Shown in pieces: positions 48,953 to 57,756 of a DNA stretch of 64,000 nt; position 1 is the first letter of the stretch; each line of letters begins with the position of its first letter. The stretch is from Lacibacter cauensis (GTDB lineage: Bacteria; Bacteroidota; Bacteroidia; Chitinophagales; Chitinophagaceae): assembly GCF_007830055.1 (NCBI RefSeq), contig NZ_VLLE01000005.1, positions 372,001 to 436,000 of the forward strand, read 5' to 3'. A program made the position numbers and the translations under genes. A model generated the notes under the pieces. It saw only the letters and a list, made by a program, of their open reading frames with translations, ran no database searches and was not told the DNA's origin.

Positions 48953-49501
48953 TTACAATTTATCTCTAAACTTGTCTTTATATAAATCGATTGCTTCATT
49001 GATAATTGTAAACGCTTCTGCCTTGCTTTGGAAGTTATCGATCTCCACTACTTTATTCTCCAATACTTTGTACTCTTCAAAGTAATGCTTCAGCTCGTGG
49101 AAAAAATGCTCGGGCAATTCATCAATATCTTTGATGTGCTTAACAGTAGGATCGTTACTTGCAACTGCAATAATCTTATCATCATGCTCGCCCTGGTCAA
49201 TCATTTGCATATTGCCGATTACGTTCGCTTCCACCAAACACAATGGTTGTATCGCTTGTGAGCAGATGACTAAAATATCCAGCGGATCACCATCATGTCC
49301 CAACGTTTGCGGAATAAAACCGTAGTTAACGGGATAGATGAATGAAGAGAAAATAACACGGTCGAGTTTAAGCAAACCAGTGTCTTTATCAATTTCATAT
49401 TTACTGCGGCTGCCTTGCGAAATTTCAATTAACGCATTTACTGTTTCAGGTGCTTTCGGGCCAAAGTGGGCACCGTGCCAGGGGTGAAGTACTGTAATCA
49501 T
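48953..49501 (-). CDS. ppa: Inorganic diphosphatase
   Basis: The 182-residue protein is a family I soluble pyrophosphatase: Ile-Glu-Ile-Ser-Gln-Gly-Ser-Arg-Ser-Lys-Tyr-Glu, Tyr-Pro-Val-Asn-Tyr-Gly-Phe-Ile-Pro, the signature Asp-Gly-Asp-Pro-Leu-Asp-Ile-Leu-Val, and Asp-Gln-Gly-Glu-His-Asp-Asp-Lys-Ile-Ile. It hydrolyses diphosphate made by biosynthetic reactions, with magnesium. Single gene; a TACCTTCG-like element lies about 26 bases upstream of the ATG (49527-49534). Confidence 0.96.
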   Translation of the reverse strand: MITVLHPWHGAHFGPKAPETVNALIEISQGSRSKYEIDKDTGLLKLDRVIFSSFIYPVNYGFIPQTLGHDGDPLDILVICSQAIQPLCLVEANVIGNMQMIDQGEHDDKIIAVASNDPTVKHIKDIDELPEHFFHELKHYFEEYKVLENKVVEIDNFQSKAEAFTIINEAIDLYKDKFRDKL

Positions 49502-49601
49502 ATCTTTTAAATAAAGAATTCTGCACCGAAGGTAATAAGATTTGCCTGAGGCTGTAAAAAAGAAAAGCAGCGGAGAAGAATAGGCTAAACGATTAGGAGC
49601 T

Positions 49602-50867
49602 CTATTCGAAATCTTTATACAGAAGGTATTTTTTTCTCAGCGTTTTAAATTTCTTTAATGCAGGCTCCCAGCTTCTGCGTATTTCGTCTTCTGTTTTTCC
49701 GTCTTTAAGTTGTTGCATAAGCGTACTGTTGCCTGCCAGTTTATTAAAGAAAAAATCAGTAGGCTTGCCACTGGTAGCCGGTAAAAAGAAAGCATCCTTC
49801 TCCGGAAAAAGTTTGTACGCATCCAGCAGCCATTTTAACTGAATGCGGTTGTTCACTTTTTTCAACACTTCTTCTTTGGTGCCGCTTACATCCCAGCCGT
49901 AACAAAGTTTATCCTGCAACTTCGGTGTTTTGGCACCTTCCATACTTACAGGCGTAAAAGCTGTTAATGTTTTGGGTAAAGAGGGATGGCCAAAAATCTG
50001 GAATTGTTTGTTGGTACCTCTTCCTTCGCTCAACACAGTTCCTTCAAAAAAACAGGTTGATGGATAAAGCCAGATCGATTGTATGTTGGGTAAGTTTGGC
50101 GATGGCTTTACAGGCAGTTCATATTTTGTTGCGTGCGTGTAGTTGTTACAGGGAACAACCGTCATTTCAAATTTCCCATGCTTGCCGGCAATTTCATAAT
50201 AACGTGCATCAATCCACTCTTCTTCATATATCATTTGTGCATATTCACCAATCGTCATTCCATAAACAATAGGAACAGGTTGCATGCCTACAAACGATTT
50301 GTACGGTGTTTCTAAAACAGGCCCGTCAACATAATGTCCATTCGGATTAGGTCTGTCGAGGATAATAAGGTATTTACCAAACTCCATTGCGGCTTCCAGG
50401 TAATATTCAAGCGAAGAAATAAACGTGTAAAAACGCACACCCACATCCTGTATATCAAACAACATCACATCAATACCGGCCAAGTCTTCTTTTGAAGGTT
50501 TGCGTTTGCTGCCATACAGCGAAATAACCGGAATGCCTGTTTTGCTGTCGGTATAGTTGCCCACTTTTTCGCCGGCATCGGCAGTACCACGAAATCCATG
50601 TTCGGGTGCAAAAATTACTTTGATGTTAACGCCCATTTTCCGAAGCGTATCCACCAGATGTGTTTTTCCGATAACAGAGGTTTGGTTTGCAAACACAGCA
50701 ACGGTTTTGCCCTGCATCAGCGGAATATATTGCGCCATATTTTCTGCACCGGTTTTAACCCTTTCGCCATTAACGGTGCCACGGTTATAACCTGCACGTT
50801 TGTGTTTTATTTGCGTGTTGGCCGAAAGTGTTAAAAGAACAAAGCTTAAAAACAGGACGAGTCGCAT
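49602..50867 (-). CDS. DUF1343 protein, NamZ-like exo-beta-N-acetylmuramidase
   Basis: The 421-residue precursor has a signal peptide (Ser-Ala-Asn-Thr-Gln near 19). The DUF1343 fold shows Val-Ala-Val-Phe-Ala-Asn-Gln-Thr-Ser, Phe-Ala-Pro-Glu-His-Gly-Phe-Arg-Gly, Phe-Asp-Ile-Gln-Asp-Val-Gly-Val-Arg-Phe-Tyr-Thr, Leu-Asp-Arg-Pro-Asn-Pro and Glu-Gly-Arg-Gly-Thr-Asn. Members studied in Bacillus and Tannerella release N-acetylmuramic acid from muropeptide sugars. Together with NlpC/P60 nearby, this suggests wall recycling. It is divergent from the SlyD-like gene. Confidence 0.9.
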   Translation of the reverse strand: MRLVLFLSFVLLTLSANTQIKHKRAGYNRGTVNGERVKTGAENMAQYIPLMQGKTVAVFANQTSVIGKTHLVDTLRKMGVNIKVIFAPEHGFRGTADAGEKVGNYTDSKTGIPVISLYGSKRKPSKEDLAGIDVMLFDIQDVGVRFYTFISSLEYYLEAAMEFGKYLIILDRPNPNGHYVDGPVLETPYKSFVGMQPVPIVYGMTIGEYAQMIYEEEWIDARYYEIAGKHGKFEMTVVPCNNYTHATKYELPVKPSPNLPNIQSIWLYPSTCFFEGTVLSEGRGTNKQFQIFGHPSLPKTLTAFTPVSMEGAKTPKLQDKLCYGWDVSGTKEEVLKKVNNRIQLKWLLDAYKLFPEKDAFFLPATSGKPTDFFFNKLAGNSTLMQQLKDGKTEDEIRRSWEPALKKFKTLRKKYLLYKDFE

Positions 50868-50922
50868 GTGTTATTGGGTTTTGTTTGTCAAAATTGCACA
50901 AATACCGTGGTAAAAAAAATTA

Positions 50923-50953
50923 TTGGCAGGGTTGGCATTTGCGGGTAATTTTG
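50923..50953 (+). promoter_or_regulatory. Promoter of the SlyD-like FKBP gene
   Basis: A -7 element TAATTTTG (50946-50953) matches TAnnTTTG, and a TTG (50923-50925) lies 20 bases upstream. The ATG follows 17 bases after the -7 element. Confidence 0.55.
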
Positions 50954-50969
50954 CTTCAAATTACAAATT

Positions 50970-51422
50970 ATGCAACAGGCAAAAAAAGGTGATACCGTAC
51001 GTGTGCATTACACCGGTAAGTTAACAACAGGTGAGCAGTTTGATTCAAGTGCGGGTCGTGAGCCGCTTGAGTTTGAAGTGGGAGCCGGTATGATGATTAA
51101 AGGTTTTGATGATGCTGTGGTAGGTATGTCAATAGGTGATAAAAAAACAATCAATATTCCGCCACACGAAGCGTATGGCGAACGCAACGACCAGATGGTG
51201 ATTGATTTCCCCCGTGCAAATTTTCCTGATGATATGACTCCGGAAATTGGTATGCAGTTGATGATGAACAATAGTGCCGGTCAGCAGTTTCCGGTAACAA
51301 TTGTTGAGGTAAAAGAAGAAGTGGTTGTACTCGATGCCAATCACATGCTCGCAGGTAAAGAACTGGTGTTTGATATTGAAATGGTAGAAATTGATTCGAA
51401 AGGATTGATCATTGTTCCTTAA
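50970..51422 (+). CDS. SlyD-like FKBP-type peptidyl-prolyl isomerase
   Basis: The 150-residue protein starts Gly-Asp-Thr-Val-Arg-Val-His-Tyr-Thr-Gly-Lys and has Phe-Asp-Ser-Ser, Gly-Phe-Asp-Asp-Ala-Val-Val-Gly-Met, Ala-Tyr-Gly-Glu-Arg and an insert-in-flap region (about 70-120) with Asp-Ala-Asn-His-Met-Leu-Ala-Gly-Lys. These features fit SlyD. The His/Cys-rich metal-binding tail of E. coli SlyD is missing. It should act as a cytosolic folding helper with isomerase activity. A terminator follows. Confidence 0.93.
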   Translation: MQQAKKGDTVRVHYTGKLTTGEQFDSSAGREPLEFEVGAGMMIKGFDDAVVGMSIGDKKTINIPPHEAYGERNDQMVIDFPRANFPDDMTPEIGMQLMMNNSAGQQFPVTIVEVKEEVVVLDANHMLAGKELVFDIEMVEIDSKGLIIVP

Positions 51423-51525
51423 GCGATTGAAGGTTATGGTTTGTAGTTTTTCGTTACAAGCCACGGAAGCAAGATTGGCGGCAGTAGAGTTCTATTCTTG
51501 TACAAAAAGTTCGATACGCAACATA

Positions 51526-51557
51526 AAAAACGGTTCGCATTTTTGCGAACCGTTTTT
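51526..51557. terminator. Bidirectional terminator hairpin
   Basis: The stem CGGTTCGCA / TGCGAACCG with a TTTT loop is flanked by A-run and T-run, extending the stem to 14 bp. It lies between the convergent SlyD-like gene and the 51582 gene. Confidence 0.9.
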
Positions 51558-51581
51558 GTTTTATAACAACAAACCGGAAAC

Positions 51582-52127
51582 TTATTTTCTGTTCATCCAC
51601 CATCCCAGCCACAGGCCAACCAATCCCCATGAAACAATGGCGTCCATGAAGTATGCAGCAATATCGTGCTTGGGATACCAGATATGACCGGTATAGGGTC
51701 CGTTTGTAAAAGCAATAATACCAACGATGAGGCTTGCGATGATGTAGGTACTGAAGCTGCTATTCGTCATTTTTGCAAAGATCCAACAGAGACCGATTAT
51801 GATGATCATGTTTGCAAGAAGTCCCCGCACCATGTTCATTCCCATGTTCAGATTCCAGGCTTTGTAGTAGCTTATCTGTGCCCATGGTTTACCATCCACT
51901 TCTTTCATAAACTTTTCCATTTCTTCCGATGAGCCTTCGTTTTGAAGACGAGGCATAAAATAAGTGCCTTCTTCTAAACCGGAATTGTTTAAGAACTGGA
52001 GAATTGTGTCTTGTTTAGGTGTATACGCCTGCCCTTTATCATGAAGATTAGCAATTGCAAAAGAAATTGTTTGCCATGCAAACAGTAACAAGCCGCCAAC
52101 GAGGCCGCCGATAAGAATCTTCTTCAT
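51582..52127 (-). CDS. Membrane protein of unknown function
   Basis: I do not recognise a named family. The 181-residue protein has an N-terminal helix (Leu-Val-Gly-Gly-Leu-Leu-Leu-Phe-Ala-Trp-Gln), a soluble outer loop of about 70 residues with Glu-Glu-Gly-Thr-Tyr-Phe-Met-Pro-Arg, and three more helices ending in a Trp-rich Trp-Leu-Gly-Trp-Trp-Met. It is probably an inner-membrane protein with a periplasmic loop. A TACTTTG element at 52150-52156 lies 22 bases upstream of the ATG. It is next to a CPBP protease gene on the same strand, 67 bases away, but no functional link is seen. Confidence 0.75.
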   Translation of the reverse strand: MKKILIGGLVGGLLLFAWQTISFAIANLHDKGQAYTPKQDTILQFLNNSGLEEGTYFMPRLQNEGSSEEMEKFMKEVDGKPWAQISYYKAWNLNMGMNMVRGLLANMIIIIGLCWIFAKMTNSSFSTYIIASLIVGIIAFTNGPYTGHIWYPKHDIAAYFMDAIVSWGLVGLWLGWWMNRK

Positions 52128-52149
52128 GTTGTTGGTTTTAGTGAAACAG

Positions 52150-52156
52150 CAAAGTA
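52150..52156 (-). promoter_or_regulatory. TACTTTG -7-like element
   Basis: On the minus strand TACTTTG lies 22 bases before the ATG at 52127. It has one base fewer than TAnnTTTG, and the same form occurs before the SPFH gene. Confidence 0.35.
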
Positions 52157-52194
52157 GAAAAACTGTTCAGCATTCGCAAGCCCTGCGAGTACAA

Positions 52195-53040
52195 TTATTC
52201 AACAATGCTGTACTTACGCTGAAACAGGAACAAGAGAATAAGCGTTGTAATACTTAACACAAATGTGGCAAGCCAGGAGGCTTCCAGCCCGAATGCACCG
52301 CCTGTAAGTAATGTTGAGCCACGCAGGTTTTGCTCGAGCATTACAGGTAAATCAAGACCGCTTATTTCAAACCCCAGTACCGGCCCCTGAAAAAAGTTCC
52401 AGCTGAAATGAAAGCAAATGGAGAACCACAGGTTACGGGTAAAAATATAATTGCTGCCCATCAACACACCGGCGATAAAAATATTCAGAAAAGCAATGAG
52501 CGACATGCCCGGGTTTAATGCGTGAAAACCTGCAAACAAAATTGCCGACACAAGTAGTGCAGGAATTTTGGGCATCGATTGTAAAAGGTTGTTGAGTATA
52601 TAACCACGAAACACCAGTTCTTCAGAAAAACTTACTAGGATTAAGATGAGTGATATTTGTATAATTTCAATCCAGTTAATGTTGGCAGTAAACCATTGCA
52701 GCAACTGCATGGCCCATAAAACAGTCGCAAGAATGGTAATGGTTACAATGCCTGTTAACATACCTGTGCTGCGCTCGCTGGTATAGCCCTTCCAGCGAAA
52801 ACCAAGACTAGCAAATGTATCACGGTCAATAGCTTTTCTAAAGATCCACACACTTAAAAAGGCTGCAAGAAAAATTAGTACCGTGCCGCCATAGAATAAT
52901 GCTGTATCAGCATTGGGTAAACCCAACATCAGCAAAACAATGCCTGCAAGTGAGCTTCCAAAAAAAGAAAGAAGGATAAAGAAAATAAGAAAGAGTACAA
53001 CTCTCAGCCAGCCTTTTTTGATTGCAGCAGTGGAATCCAT
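52195..53040 (-). CDS. CPBP family intramembrane metalloprotease
   Basis: The 281-residue protein has about seven membrane helices and the CPBP (Abi) motifs: Ser-Glu-Glu-Leu-Val-Phe-Arg-Gly (EExxxR), Phe-Ala-Gly-Phe-His (FxxxH) and His-Phe-Ser-Trp-Asn late. The glutamates and histidines are expected to hold the active-site metal in the membrane. Relatives process CAAX-like proteins or bacteriocin immunity substrates; no such gene lies beside it, so its substrate is unknown. It is divergent from pepT. Confidence 0.88.
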   Translation of the reverse strand: MDSTAAIKKGWLRVVLFLIFFILLSFFGSSLAGIVLLMLGLPNADTALFYGGTVLIFLAAFLSVWIFRKAIDRDTFASLGFRWKGYTSERSTGMLTGIVTITILATVLWAMQLLQWFTANINWIEIIQISLILILVSFSEELVFRGYILNNLLQSMPKIPALLVSAILFAGFHALNPGMSLIAFLNIFIAGVLMGSNYIFTRNLWFSICFHFSWNFFQGPVLGFEISGLDLPVMLEQNLRGSTLLTGGAFGLEASWLATFVLSITTLILLFLFQRKYSIVE

Positions 53041-53099
53041 AGAACAGTTTTGGGTTGAGCGATGAAACGCTGTTATTTTACATGTTCAAAAATAAGCGT

Positions 53100-54353
53100 A
53101 TGGCAGCAGAATACAAGTTTGGAACAGCAGAACGGTTGATGCGTTATGTACGGATAGATACACAGAGCGATCCGGAAAGTACAACAACACCCAGCACCGA
53201 AAAGCAGAAGGAGTTATCGGCAATGCTGGTAAACGAACTGCTGGCAATGGGTATTACGGATGCACAAATGGATGTGTATGGTTATGTGTATGCAACAATT
53301 CCTTCCAATACTGACAAAAAAGTACCGGTTATTTGTTTTTGCAGCCACGTAGATACTGCGCCGGATTGCAGTGGCGCTCATGTAAAACCTATCCTGCACC
53401 GCAATTATAATGGAAATGATATTGTATTACCCGATGATGCTACACAGATCATCAGCACTGCAAAATATCCTTACCTGCAACAACATATTGGTGGCGATAT
53501 TATTACTGCCAGCGGTACTACTTTACTGGGTGCAGACGATAAAGCAGGTGTTGCCATTATTATGAGTTTGGCAAATTACCTCCAGCAACATCCCGAAATA
53601 AAACACGGTACAATTAAGCTATTGTTTACGCCAGATGAAGAAGTGGGAAGAGGCACAGATAAAGCAGACTTGAAAAAATTAGGTGCCGATGTTGCTTATA
53701 CGTTAGATGGAGGCGAGCTTGGTACGTTGGAAGATGAAACATTTAGTGCTGATGGGGTAAAGATTGTTGTACATGGTGTAATAGCGCATCCAGGTTATGC
53801 AAAGGGTATTTTGGTAAATGCCTTGAAGATTGCTGCAGAAATTATTGAAGCATTACCAAAGCATGAGTGGAGCCCCGAAACAACTGAAAAGCGGGAAGGC
53901 TTTGTTCATCCCGTTGCTGTTAACGGCATAGCCGAAAAAGCTACGATTGAGTTTATTGTTCGTGATTTTACAACGGAGCGTCTGCAGCAACACGAAGAGC
54001 GTTTAAAAGCCATCGCAGAAAAAATAGTACAGAAATATCCGGCATGCAGCATGGAGTTTATTGTAAAAGAACAATACCGTAACATGAAGCTGATTCTTGA
54101 TCAGCACCCGCAAATTGTAGCAAACGCTGTTGAAGCATACAAACGTTGCGGCCTCACTGTTGTAAAAGAGCCTATTCGTGGCGGTACCGATGGAAGCAGG
54201 TTAAGTTACATGGGCTTGCCTTGTCCAAATTTGTTTACGGGTATGCAGGCCATTCACAGCAAACACGAATGGATTGCAGTAAACGATATGGAACAAAGTG
54301 CAACGATGCTGGTAGAGTTGGTTCAGGTTTGGGAAGAAAAAGCCAACCATTAA
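53100..54353 (+). CDS. pepT: Peptidase T (tripeptide aminopeptidase)
   Basis: The 417-residue M20B protease has Arg-Tyr-Val-Arg-Ile-Asp-Thr-Gln-Ser at the start, His and Asp in Cys-Ser-His-Val-Asp-Thr-Ala-Pro-Asp, the bridging Asp in Leu-Gly-Ala-Asp-Asp-Lys-Ala-Gly, Glu-Glu in Pro-Asp-Glu-Glu-Val-Gly-Arg-Gly-Thr, Asp in Leu-Asp-Gly-Gly-Glu, and His in Ser-Lys-His-Glu-Trp. It removes N-terminal residues from tripeptides with zinc in the cytosol. The ATG at 53100 best matches the family; an in-frame ATG at 53082 and a TTG at 53055 are alternatives. Its stop overlaps the convergent 54350 gene by 4 bases. Confidence 0.93.
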   Translation: MAAEYKFGTAERLMRYVRIDTQSDPESTTTPSTEKQKELSAMLVNELLAMGITDAQMDVYGYVYATIPSNTDKKVPVICFCSHVDTAPDCSGAHVKPILHRNYNGNDIVLPDDATQIISTAKYPYLQQHIGGDIITASGTTLLGADDKAGVAIIMSLANYLQQHPEIKHGTIKLLFTPDEEVGRGTDKADLKKLGADVAYTLDGGELGTLEDETFSADGVKIVVHGVIAHPGYAKGILVNALKIAAEIIEALPKHEWSPETTEKREGFVHPVAVNGIAEKATIEFIVRDFTTERLQQHEERLKAIAEKIVQKYPACSMEFIVKEQYRNMKLILDQHPQIVANAVEAYKRCGLTVVKEPIRGGTDGSRLSYMGLPCPNLFTGMQAIHSKHEWIAVNDMEQSATMLVELVQVWEEKANH

Positions 54354-54856
54354 ATTCCTGCTCCGTATGCTGCAATGATAATGATAATGTAAAGTAGCAA
54401 TACAAGCAGGTACACAAAGCCAACGATGCTTAGTATCAACCCAACTTTTGCAAGTGTTTTGTTGGTACTGTCTAATGTACCCGGTGCCAGTTTTTCTTTG
54501 TTGAGTGCAGCATTTGAAATGAAAAAGCCTGGAATCGATAAAAGAGGCAGGATAACTATGCTGCACAAACCAAGTATAAAACCGGTTATTGCTTGGTTAT
54601 TGGCTTTCTTGGAATCAAACTCCGGTTCGGGTGTAATTTTTGTGTAGTACCATAAACCAATGCGTTCAAACAAACCCAGCTTACGGCCAATCTTCTTTTC
54701 TGTTGCTTTGCGAAAGCTTTTAAACGAACTGTGTTTTTCTTTCACGGTAACTTCTGTGGGGTCGTTATGTACAGGTAAAATTGGTTCCGCAGCGTAAGTA
54801 AGATTAGTGGCAGAAAAAATCAGTGCAAGTAAAACGGTTAGTAATGCATTCTTCAT
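54350..54856 (-). CDS. DUF4190-like membrane protein with signal peptide
   Basis: The 168-residue precursor has a signal peptide (Leu-Thr-Tyr-Ala-Ala near 23), a soluble stretch with Lys-Lys-Ile-Gly-Arg-Lys-Leu-Gly-Leu-Phe-Glu-Arg-Ile-Gly, and two to three membrane helices near the C-terminus. These show Ala-Ile-Thr-Gly-Phe-Ile-Leu-Gly-Leu-Cys-Ser-Ile and Leu-Ala-Lys-Val-Gly-Leu-Ile-Leu-Ser-Ile, which look like DUF4190. Function unknown. It is followed on the same strand by another small membrane protein gene upstream (54900). Confidence 0.7.
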   Translation of the reverse strand: MKNALLTVLLALIFSATNLTYAAEPILPVHNDPTEVTVKEKHSSFKSFRKATEKKIGRKLGLFERIGLWYYTKITPEPEFDSKKANNQAITGFILGLCSIVILPLLSIPGFFISNAALNKEKLAPGTLDSTNKTLAKVGLILSIVGFVYLLVLLLYIIIIIAAYGAGI

Positions 54857-54899
54857 AAACGTAGTTTGGTATTCGGGATAAAGTTAAACGGAAGAAAGT

Positions 54900-55283
54900 T
54901 TACATGCGAATAAAATTGCTGTCGGTTTTCTCTTTTGGCCAAATGCGTAGCCCCCAATAAATAGGGAAGGCAATGCTGTTTACAAAAATGAATAACAGTA
55001 CCCAGATGATTCGTTCTTCGGTTTTTACCTGGTTGTTGTTAATAGCGTGAATAATGAAAAAAACCATCAGCCCAAGATGTATAAGCCCCAGCACAACAGC
55101 ACTAATGATAAAACCCGTCATGTTAAAAAAGAATGCCTCCGGCGGAATATTTCCATGGTATTCACTTTCTAACCGAAGCATTTCGGGCAAAAAGCTAATG
55201 AGCATGTAAATGATGAGAACAGCTGTGGAAATAATTGGTAAAAAGGCCAGGATGCCAATGAAGATTTTTTTACTGCGAGACAT
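54900..55283 (-). CDS. Small membrane protein of unknown function
   Basis: The 127-residue protein starts Met-Ser-Arg-Ser-Lys-Lys-Ile-Phe and has three membrane helices (about 8-30, 50-75 and 90-110) with Trp-Gly-Leu-Arg-Ile-Trp-Pro-Lys-Glu-Lys at the C-terminus. I do not recognise the family; it resembles small phospholipase D nuclease N-terminal-like or PLDc_N-type membrane proteins in layout only. The ATG at 55283 is chosen over an upstream TTG-type start. It may share a transcript with the 54350 gene, 43 bases downstream. Confidence 0.65.
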   Translation of the reverse strand: MSRSKKIFIGILAFLPIISTAVLIIYMLISFLPEMLRLESEYHGNIPPEAFFFNMTGFIISAVVLGLIHLGLMVFFIIHAINNNQVKTEERIIWVLLFIFVNSIAFPIYWGLRIWPKEKTDSNFIRM

Positions 55284-55351
55284 AAGCGTCGTTTCCCAGA
55301 AAGATACAAAATGTGTCAACAGATTCCTTCCTTTTATCGAAAGGAAAGTGC

Positions 55352-55358
55352 TACTTTG
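55352..55358 (+). promoter_or_regulatory. TACTTTG -7-like element before SPFH gene
   Basis: TACTTTG lies 19 bases before the ATG at 55378, the same sequence and spacing as for the 52127 gene. Confidence 0.35.
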
Positions 55359-55377
55359 TATAAAAAATTAAACTGTT

Positions 55378-56304
55378 ATGGCTGTCTTACTTAGTTATTG
55401 GTTTGTCTTCGTCATCATCTTTATCATCTTCAGCGGATTATTTACCGTAAACCAGGGAACAATGGCTGTTATTACCATGTTTGGAAAATACCAGCGTACA
55501 GTTGGGCCGGGTTTGAAGTTTAAAATTCCGCTTATTGAGCAGGTGTACAAGCGTGTTAGTATTCAAAACCGTTCGGTAGAGCTGGAGTTTCAGGCGGTAA
55601 CCATCGACCAGGCGAACGTGTATTTTAAAAGCATGCTGCTGTACAGTGTGCAGAACTCCGAAGAAGAAACGATTAAAAAAGTTGCATTCAAATTTTTTAG
55701 CGATAAAGATTTAATGCAGGCATTGGTGCGTACTATTGAAGGGAACATCCGCAGTTATGTGGCAACCAAAAAGCAGGCAGAAATTCTTGGTCAGCGCAGA
55801 GAAATTGTTGATTATGTAAAAGCCGAAATCGATCATTCGCTCGAAGAGTGGGGTTATCATTTACAGGATCTGCAGATCAATGATATTACGTTCGATCAGG
55901 CAATTATGGAAAGCATGAGCAAGGTGGTAGCAAGTAACAACTTAAAAGCGGCTGCTGAAAACGAGGGTCAGGCTTTGCTGATTACAAAAACAAAAGGTGC
56001 AGAAGCAGAAGGTAATGCCATTAAGATTTCTGCTGAGGCAGAACGTGAAGCAGCCCGTTTACGTGGTCAGGGTGTAGCCTTGTTCCGCCAGGAAGTTGCA
56101 AAAGGTATGACGGAAGCTGCAGAGCAAATGAAGCAGGCCAATCTTGATACGAATGTTATTCTATTCAGTATGTGGACAGAGGCTGTTAAGAACTTTGCCG
56201 AATACGGAAAAGGAAATATTATTTTCTTAGATGGAAGTGCCGATGGTATGGAAAAAACAATGAAGCAGATACAGGCGCTGATGGTGAAGCAGGCAGGCAA
56301 ATAA
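55378..56304 (+). CDS. SPFH / band 7 (stomatin-prohibitin) membrane protein
   Basis: The 308-residue protein has an N-terminal membrane helix (about 5-22) and an SPFH domain with Val-Asn-Gln-Gly-Thr-Met-Ala-Val, Val-Gly-Pro-Gly-Leu-Lys-Phe-Lys-Ile-Pro and Val-Glu-Leu-Glu-Phe-Gln-Ala-Val-Thr-Ile-Asp-Gln. A long Ala/Glu-rich coiled coil (about 185-255) follows. It lacks the beta-sandwich NfeD partner nearby. Such proteins form large ring assemblies that organise inner-membrane proteases or lipids. The coiled coil with Glu-Ala-Glu-Gly-Asn-Ala supports oligomerisation. Confidence 0.9.
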   Translation: MAVLLSYWFVFVIIFIIFSGLFTVNQGTMAVITMFGKYQRTVGPGLKFKIPLIEQVYKRVSIQNRSVELEFQAVTIDQANVYFKSMLLYSVQNSEEETIKKVAFKFFSDKDLMQALVRTIEGNIRSYVATKKQAEILGQRREIVDYVKAEIDHSLEEWGYHLQDLQINDITFDQAIMESMSKVVASNNLKAAAENEGQALLITKTKGAEAEGNAIKISAEAEREAARLRGQGVALFRQEVAKGMTEAAEQMKQANLDTNVILFSMWTEAVKNFAEYGKGNIIFLDGSADGMEKTMKQIQALMVKQAGK

Positions 56305-56320
56305 AATCAATAGATTTGAG

Positions 56321-56358
56321 CAATAAAAAACGACCACACTTGTGGTCGTTTTTTATTG
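56321..56358. terminator. Bidirectional terminator hairpin, 18-bp perfect stem
   Basis: The arms 56321-56338 and 56341-56358 are perfectly complementary with only CT between them, and the stem includes A-run and T-run. It separates the convergent SPFH and cytochrome genes. Confidence 0.92.
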
Positions 56359-56377
56359 CTGTCATGTAACGTATTGC

Positions 56378-56980
56378 TTAACTTTTTGCAGGTGGCGGAG
56401 GCGGGTTAATCTTTGCTTGTGGTACTACATTCTTCACCGGCTTGGTTGATTTGAGATAAGCGAAAATGGCACTTATTTCATCGTCCGTTAAATGCTTAAA
56501 TGCTTGCCAGGGCATGGGCGGTAAAATAGGTCTTGTATTATCGAGGCCTTTGTATTTACCTTCTCTCAATACTTTTTTAAATTGTTCTTCTGTCCACATG
56601 CCGATGCCTGTAGAATCGCTGCTGATGTTTGCAGCATACGATTGTCCCCATGGCCCAACAACAGATGTAAAGTCGGGAGCAAACAAAACCCAGCCGGCTT
56701 TTAATGCATCTTCGTTGGCAGCAGGTAACGTTGCAGTAGACGGATGACCGCTTAAACGTAACTCAGGAATAATTTCCGGGCCTTGCGGTCCCATACGTTT
56801 GGGCGAATGGCAAATATCACAGTCGTGAACAGTCACCAGCCGTTCACCTTCTTTAATAATGTCTTCTGGAGATTTAGCAGCTGCTTCTTTAGAGGTGGCC
56901 TCGGGAGCCTGCTCGTTACAGGCATTCACGAAAAACATGAATAGCAGCACAGCACATAGCAATGGCAATGAATTACGCAT
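56378..56980 (-). CDS. Class I c-type cytochrome lipoprotein
   Basis: The 200-residue precursor has a lipobox-like Phe-Val-Asn-Ala-Cys (Cys21). The haem-binding motif Cys-Asp-Ile-Cys-His lies near residue 54, with a distal Met in Leu-Pro-Pro-Met-Pro-Trp-Gln-Ala-Phe and a C-terminal Asp-Asp-Glu-Ile-Ser-Ala-Ile-Phe-Ala-Tyr-Leu helix, typical of a monohaem cytochrome c. A Pro-rich tail follows. It should be membrane-anchored and carry electrons in the periplasm; the redox partner is not encoded here. Confidence 0.92.
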   Translation of the reverse strand: MRNSLPLLCAVLLFMFFVNACNEQAPEATSKEAAAKSPEDIIKEGERLVTVHDCDICHSPKRMGPQGPEIIPELRLSGHPSTATLPAANEDALKAGWVLFAPDFTSVVGPWGQSYAANISSDSTGIGMWTEEQFKKVLREGKYKGLDNTRPILPPMPWQAFKHLTDDEISAIFAYLKSTKPVKNVVPQAKINPPPPPAKS

Positions 56981-57122
56981 GGTTGGTTGATTTGGGTTAA
57001 AAAATAAAAAGCAGTGAAAAGGATAGGAAGCGGTTGGTTGACAGGGGTATACGAACCTGTCAGAAATGTAGAGAGTTTCTGCGGTAATTCATAGCTTATT
57101 GCCAGATATTCACTAAATGATT

Positions 57123-57548
57123 TTAGCCGTTTGTGCGTATAACTTCCGGTTGCAGTAAGATTTCTTTTACAACATTGTGCAATTGCTGTTGCAAATCGTC
57201 GGCACTTTTGTAAATAACACTGTAGTCGCTAACACCGGAAAGTGTTGTAGAATGTTCCGATTCTTTATGCCGGAGATAAACAACCGGTTTTTGTTTGGCT
57301 TTTGCATAACCTGCTTCTATACCAATGCCAATGCCTTTGTGTGATGTTTCTGCAATGAGAATGTCGCATTGTTCAAGCGACGCAAGTGCTGCCTGCATCA
57401 TTTCCCGTTCCTGTTCCGGCTCAAATTTGTGTTGATCAACAAAAACCAGCGATTCGATCTGGTGTTCTTCCAGCACCGTCATGATAGCTGTAATGGCGGT
57501 GTTTAAACTGCGGCGTTTTTGGTAACTGATAGAAATATAGGCTCTCAT
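57123..57548 (-). CDS. Nucleoside 2-deoxyribosyltransferase-like protein
   Basis: The 141-residue protein has a Rossmann-like fold of the nucleoside 2-deoxyribosyltransferase / DNPH1 superfamily: Ala-Tyr-Ile-Ser-Ile-Ser at the first strand, Cys-Asp-Ile-Leu-Ile-Ala-Glu-Thr-Ser, and the catalytic-type Glu in Gly-Ile-Glu-Ala-Gly-Tyr-Ala. It could hydrolyse or exchange bases on deoxynucleotides. The dCMP deaminase gene lies next to it on the same strand (208 bases upstream), so a role in clearing or salvaging deoxynucleotides is plausible. The ATG at 57548 is used; the open frame extends further. Confidence 0.75.
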   Translation of the reverse strand: MRAYISISYQKRRSLNTAITAIMTVLEEHQIESLVFVDQHKFEPEQEREMMQAALASLEQCDILIAETSHKGIGIGIEAGYAKAKQKPVVYLRHKESEHSTTLSGVSDYSVIYKSADDLQQQLHNVVKEILLQPEVIRTNG

Positions 57549-57756
57549 ACACCTGCAAAATACGATTTGAAAAGTAAGATAGGGGAATCCCAACGGTTCT
57601 TAGCGAATAAAAAGTTAATCACATTTATGGGGAAAAATTTATGTACTTGTTAACTGCTTCGGTTACAACTAAAATGGCTTTTTGAAGCCTGCTAACACCT
57701 ATAAGTTGTATTTGCCGATGTAGAAATTTTCTGTATAAGAGGGAGGGGCTGCCCGT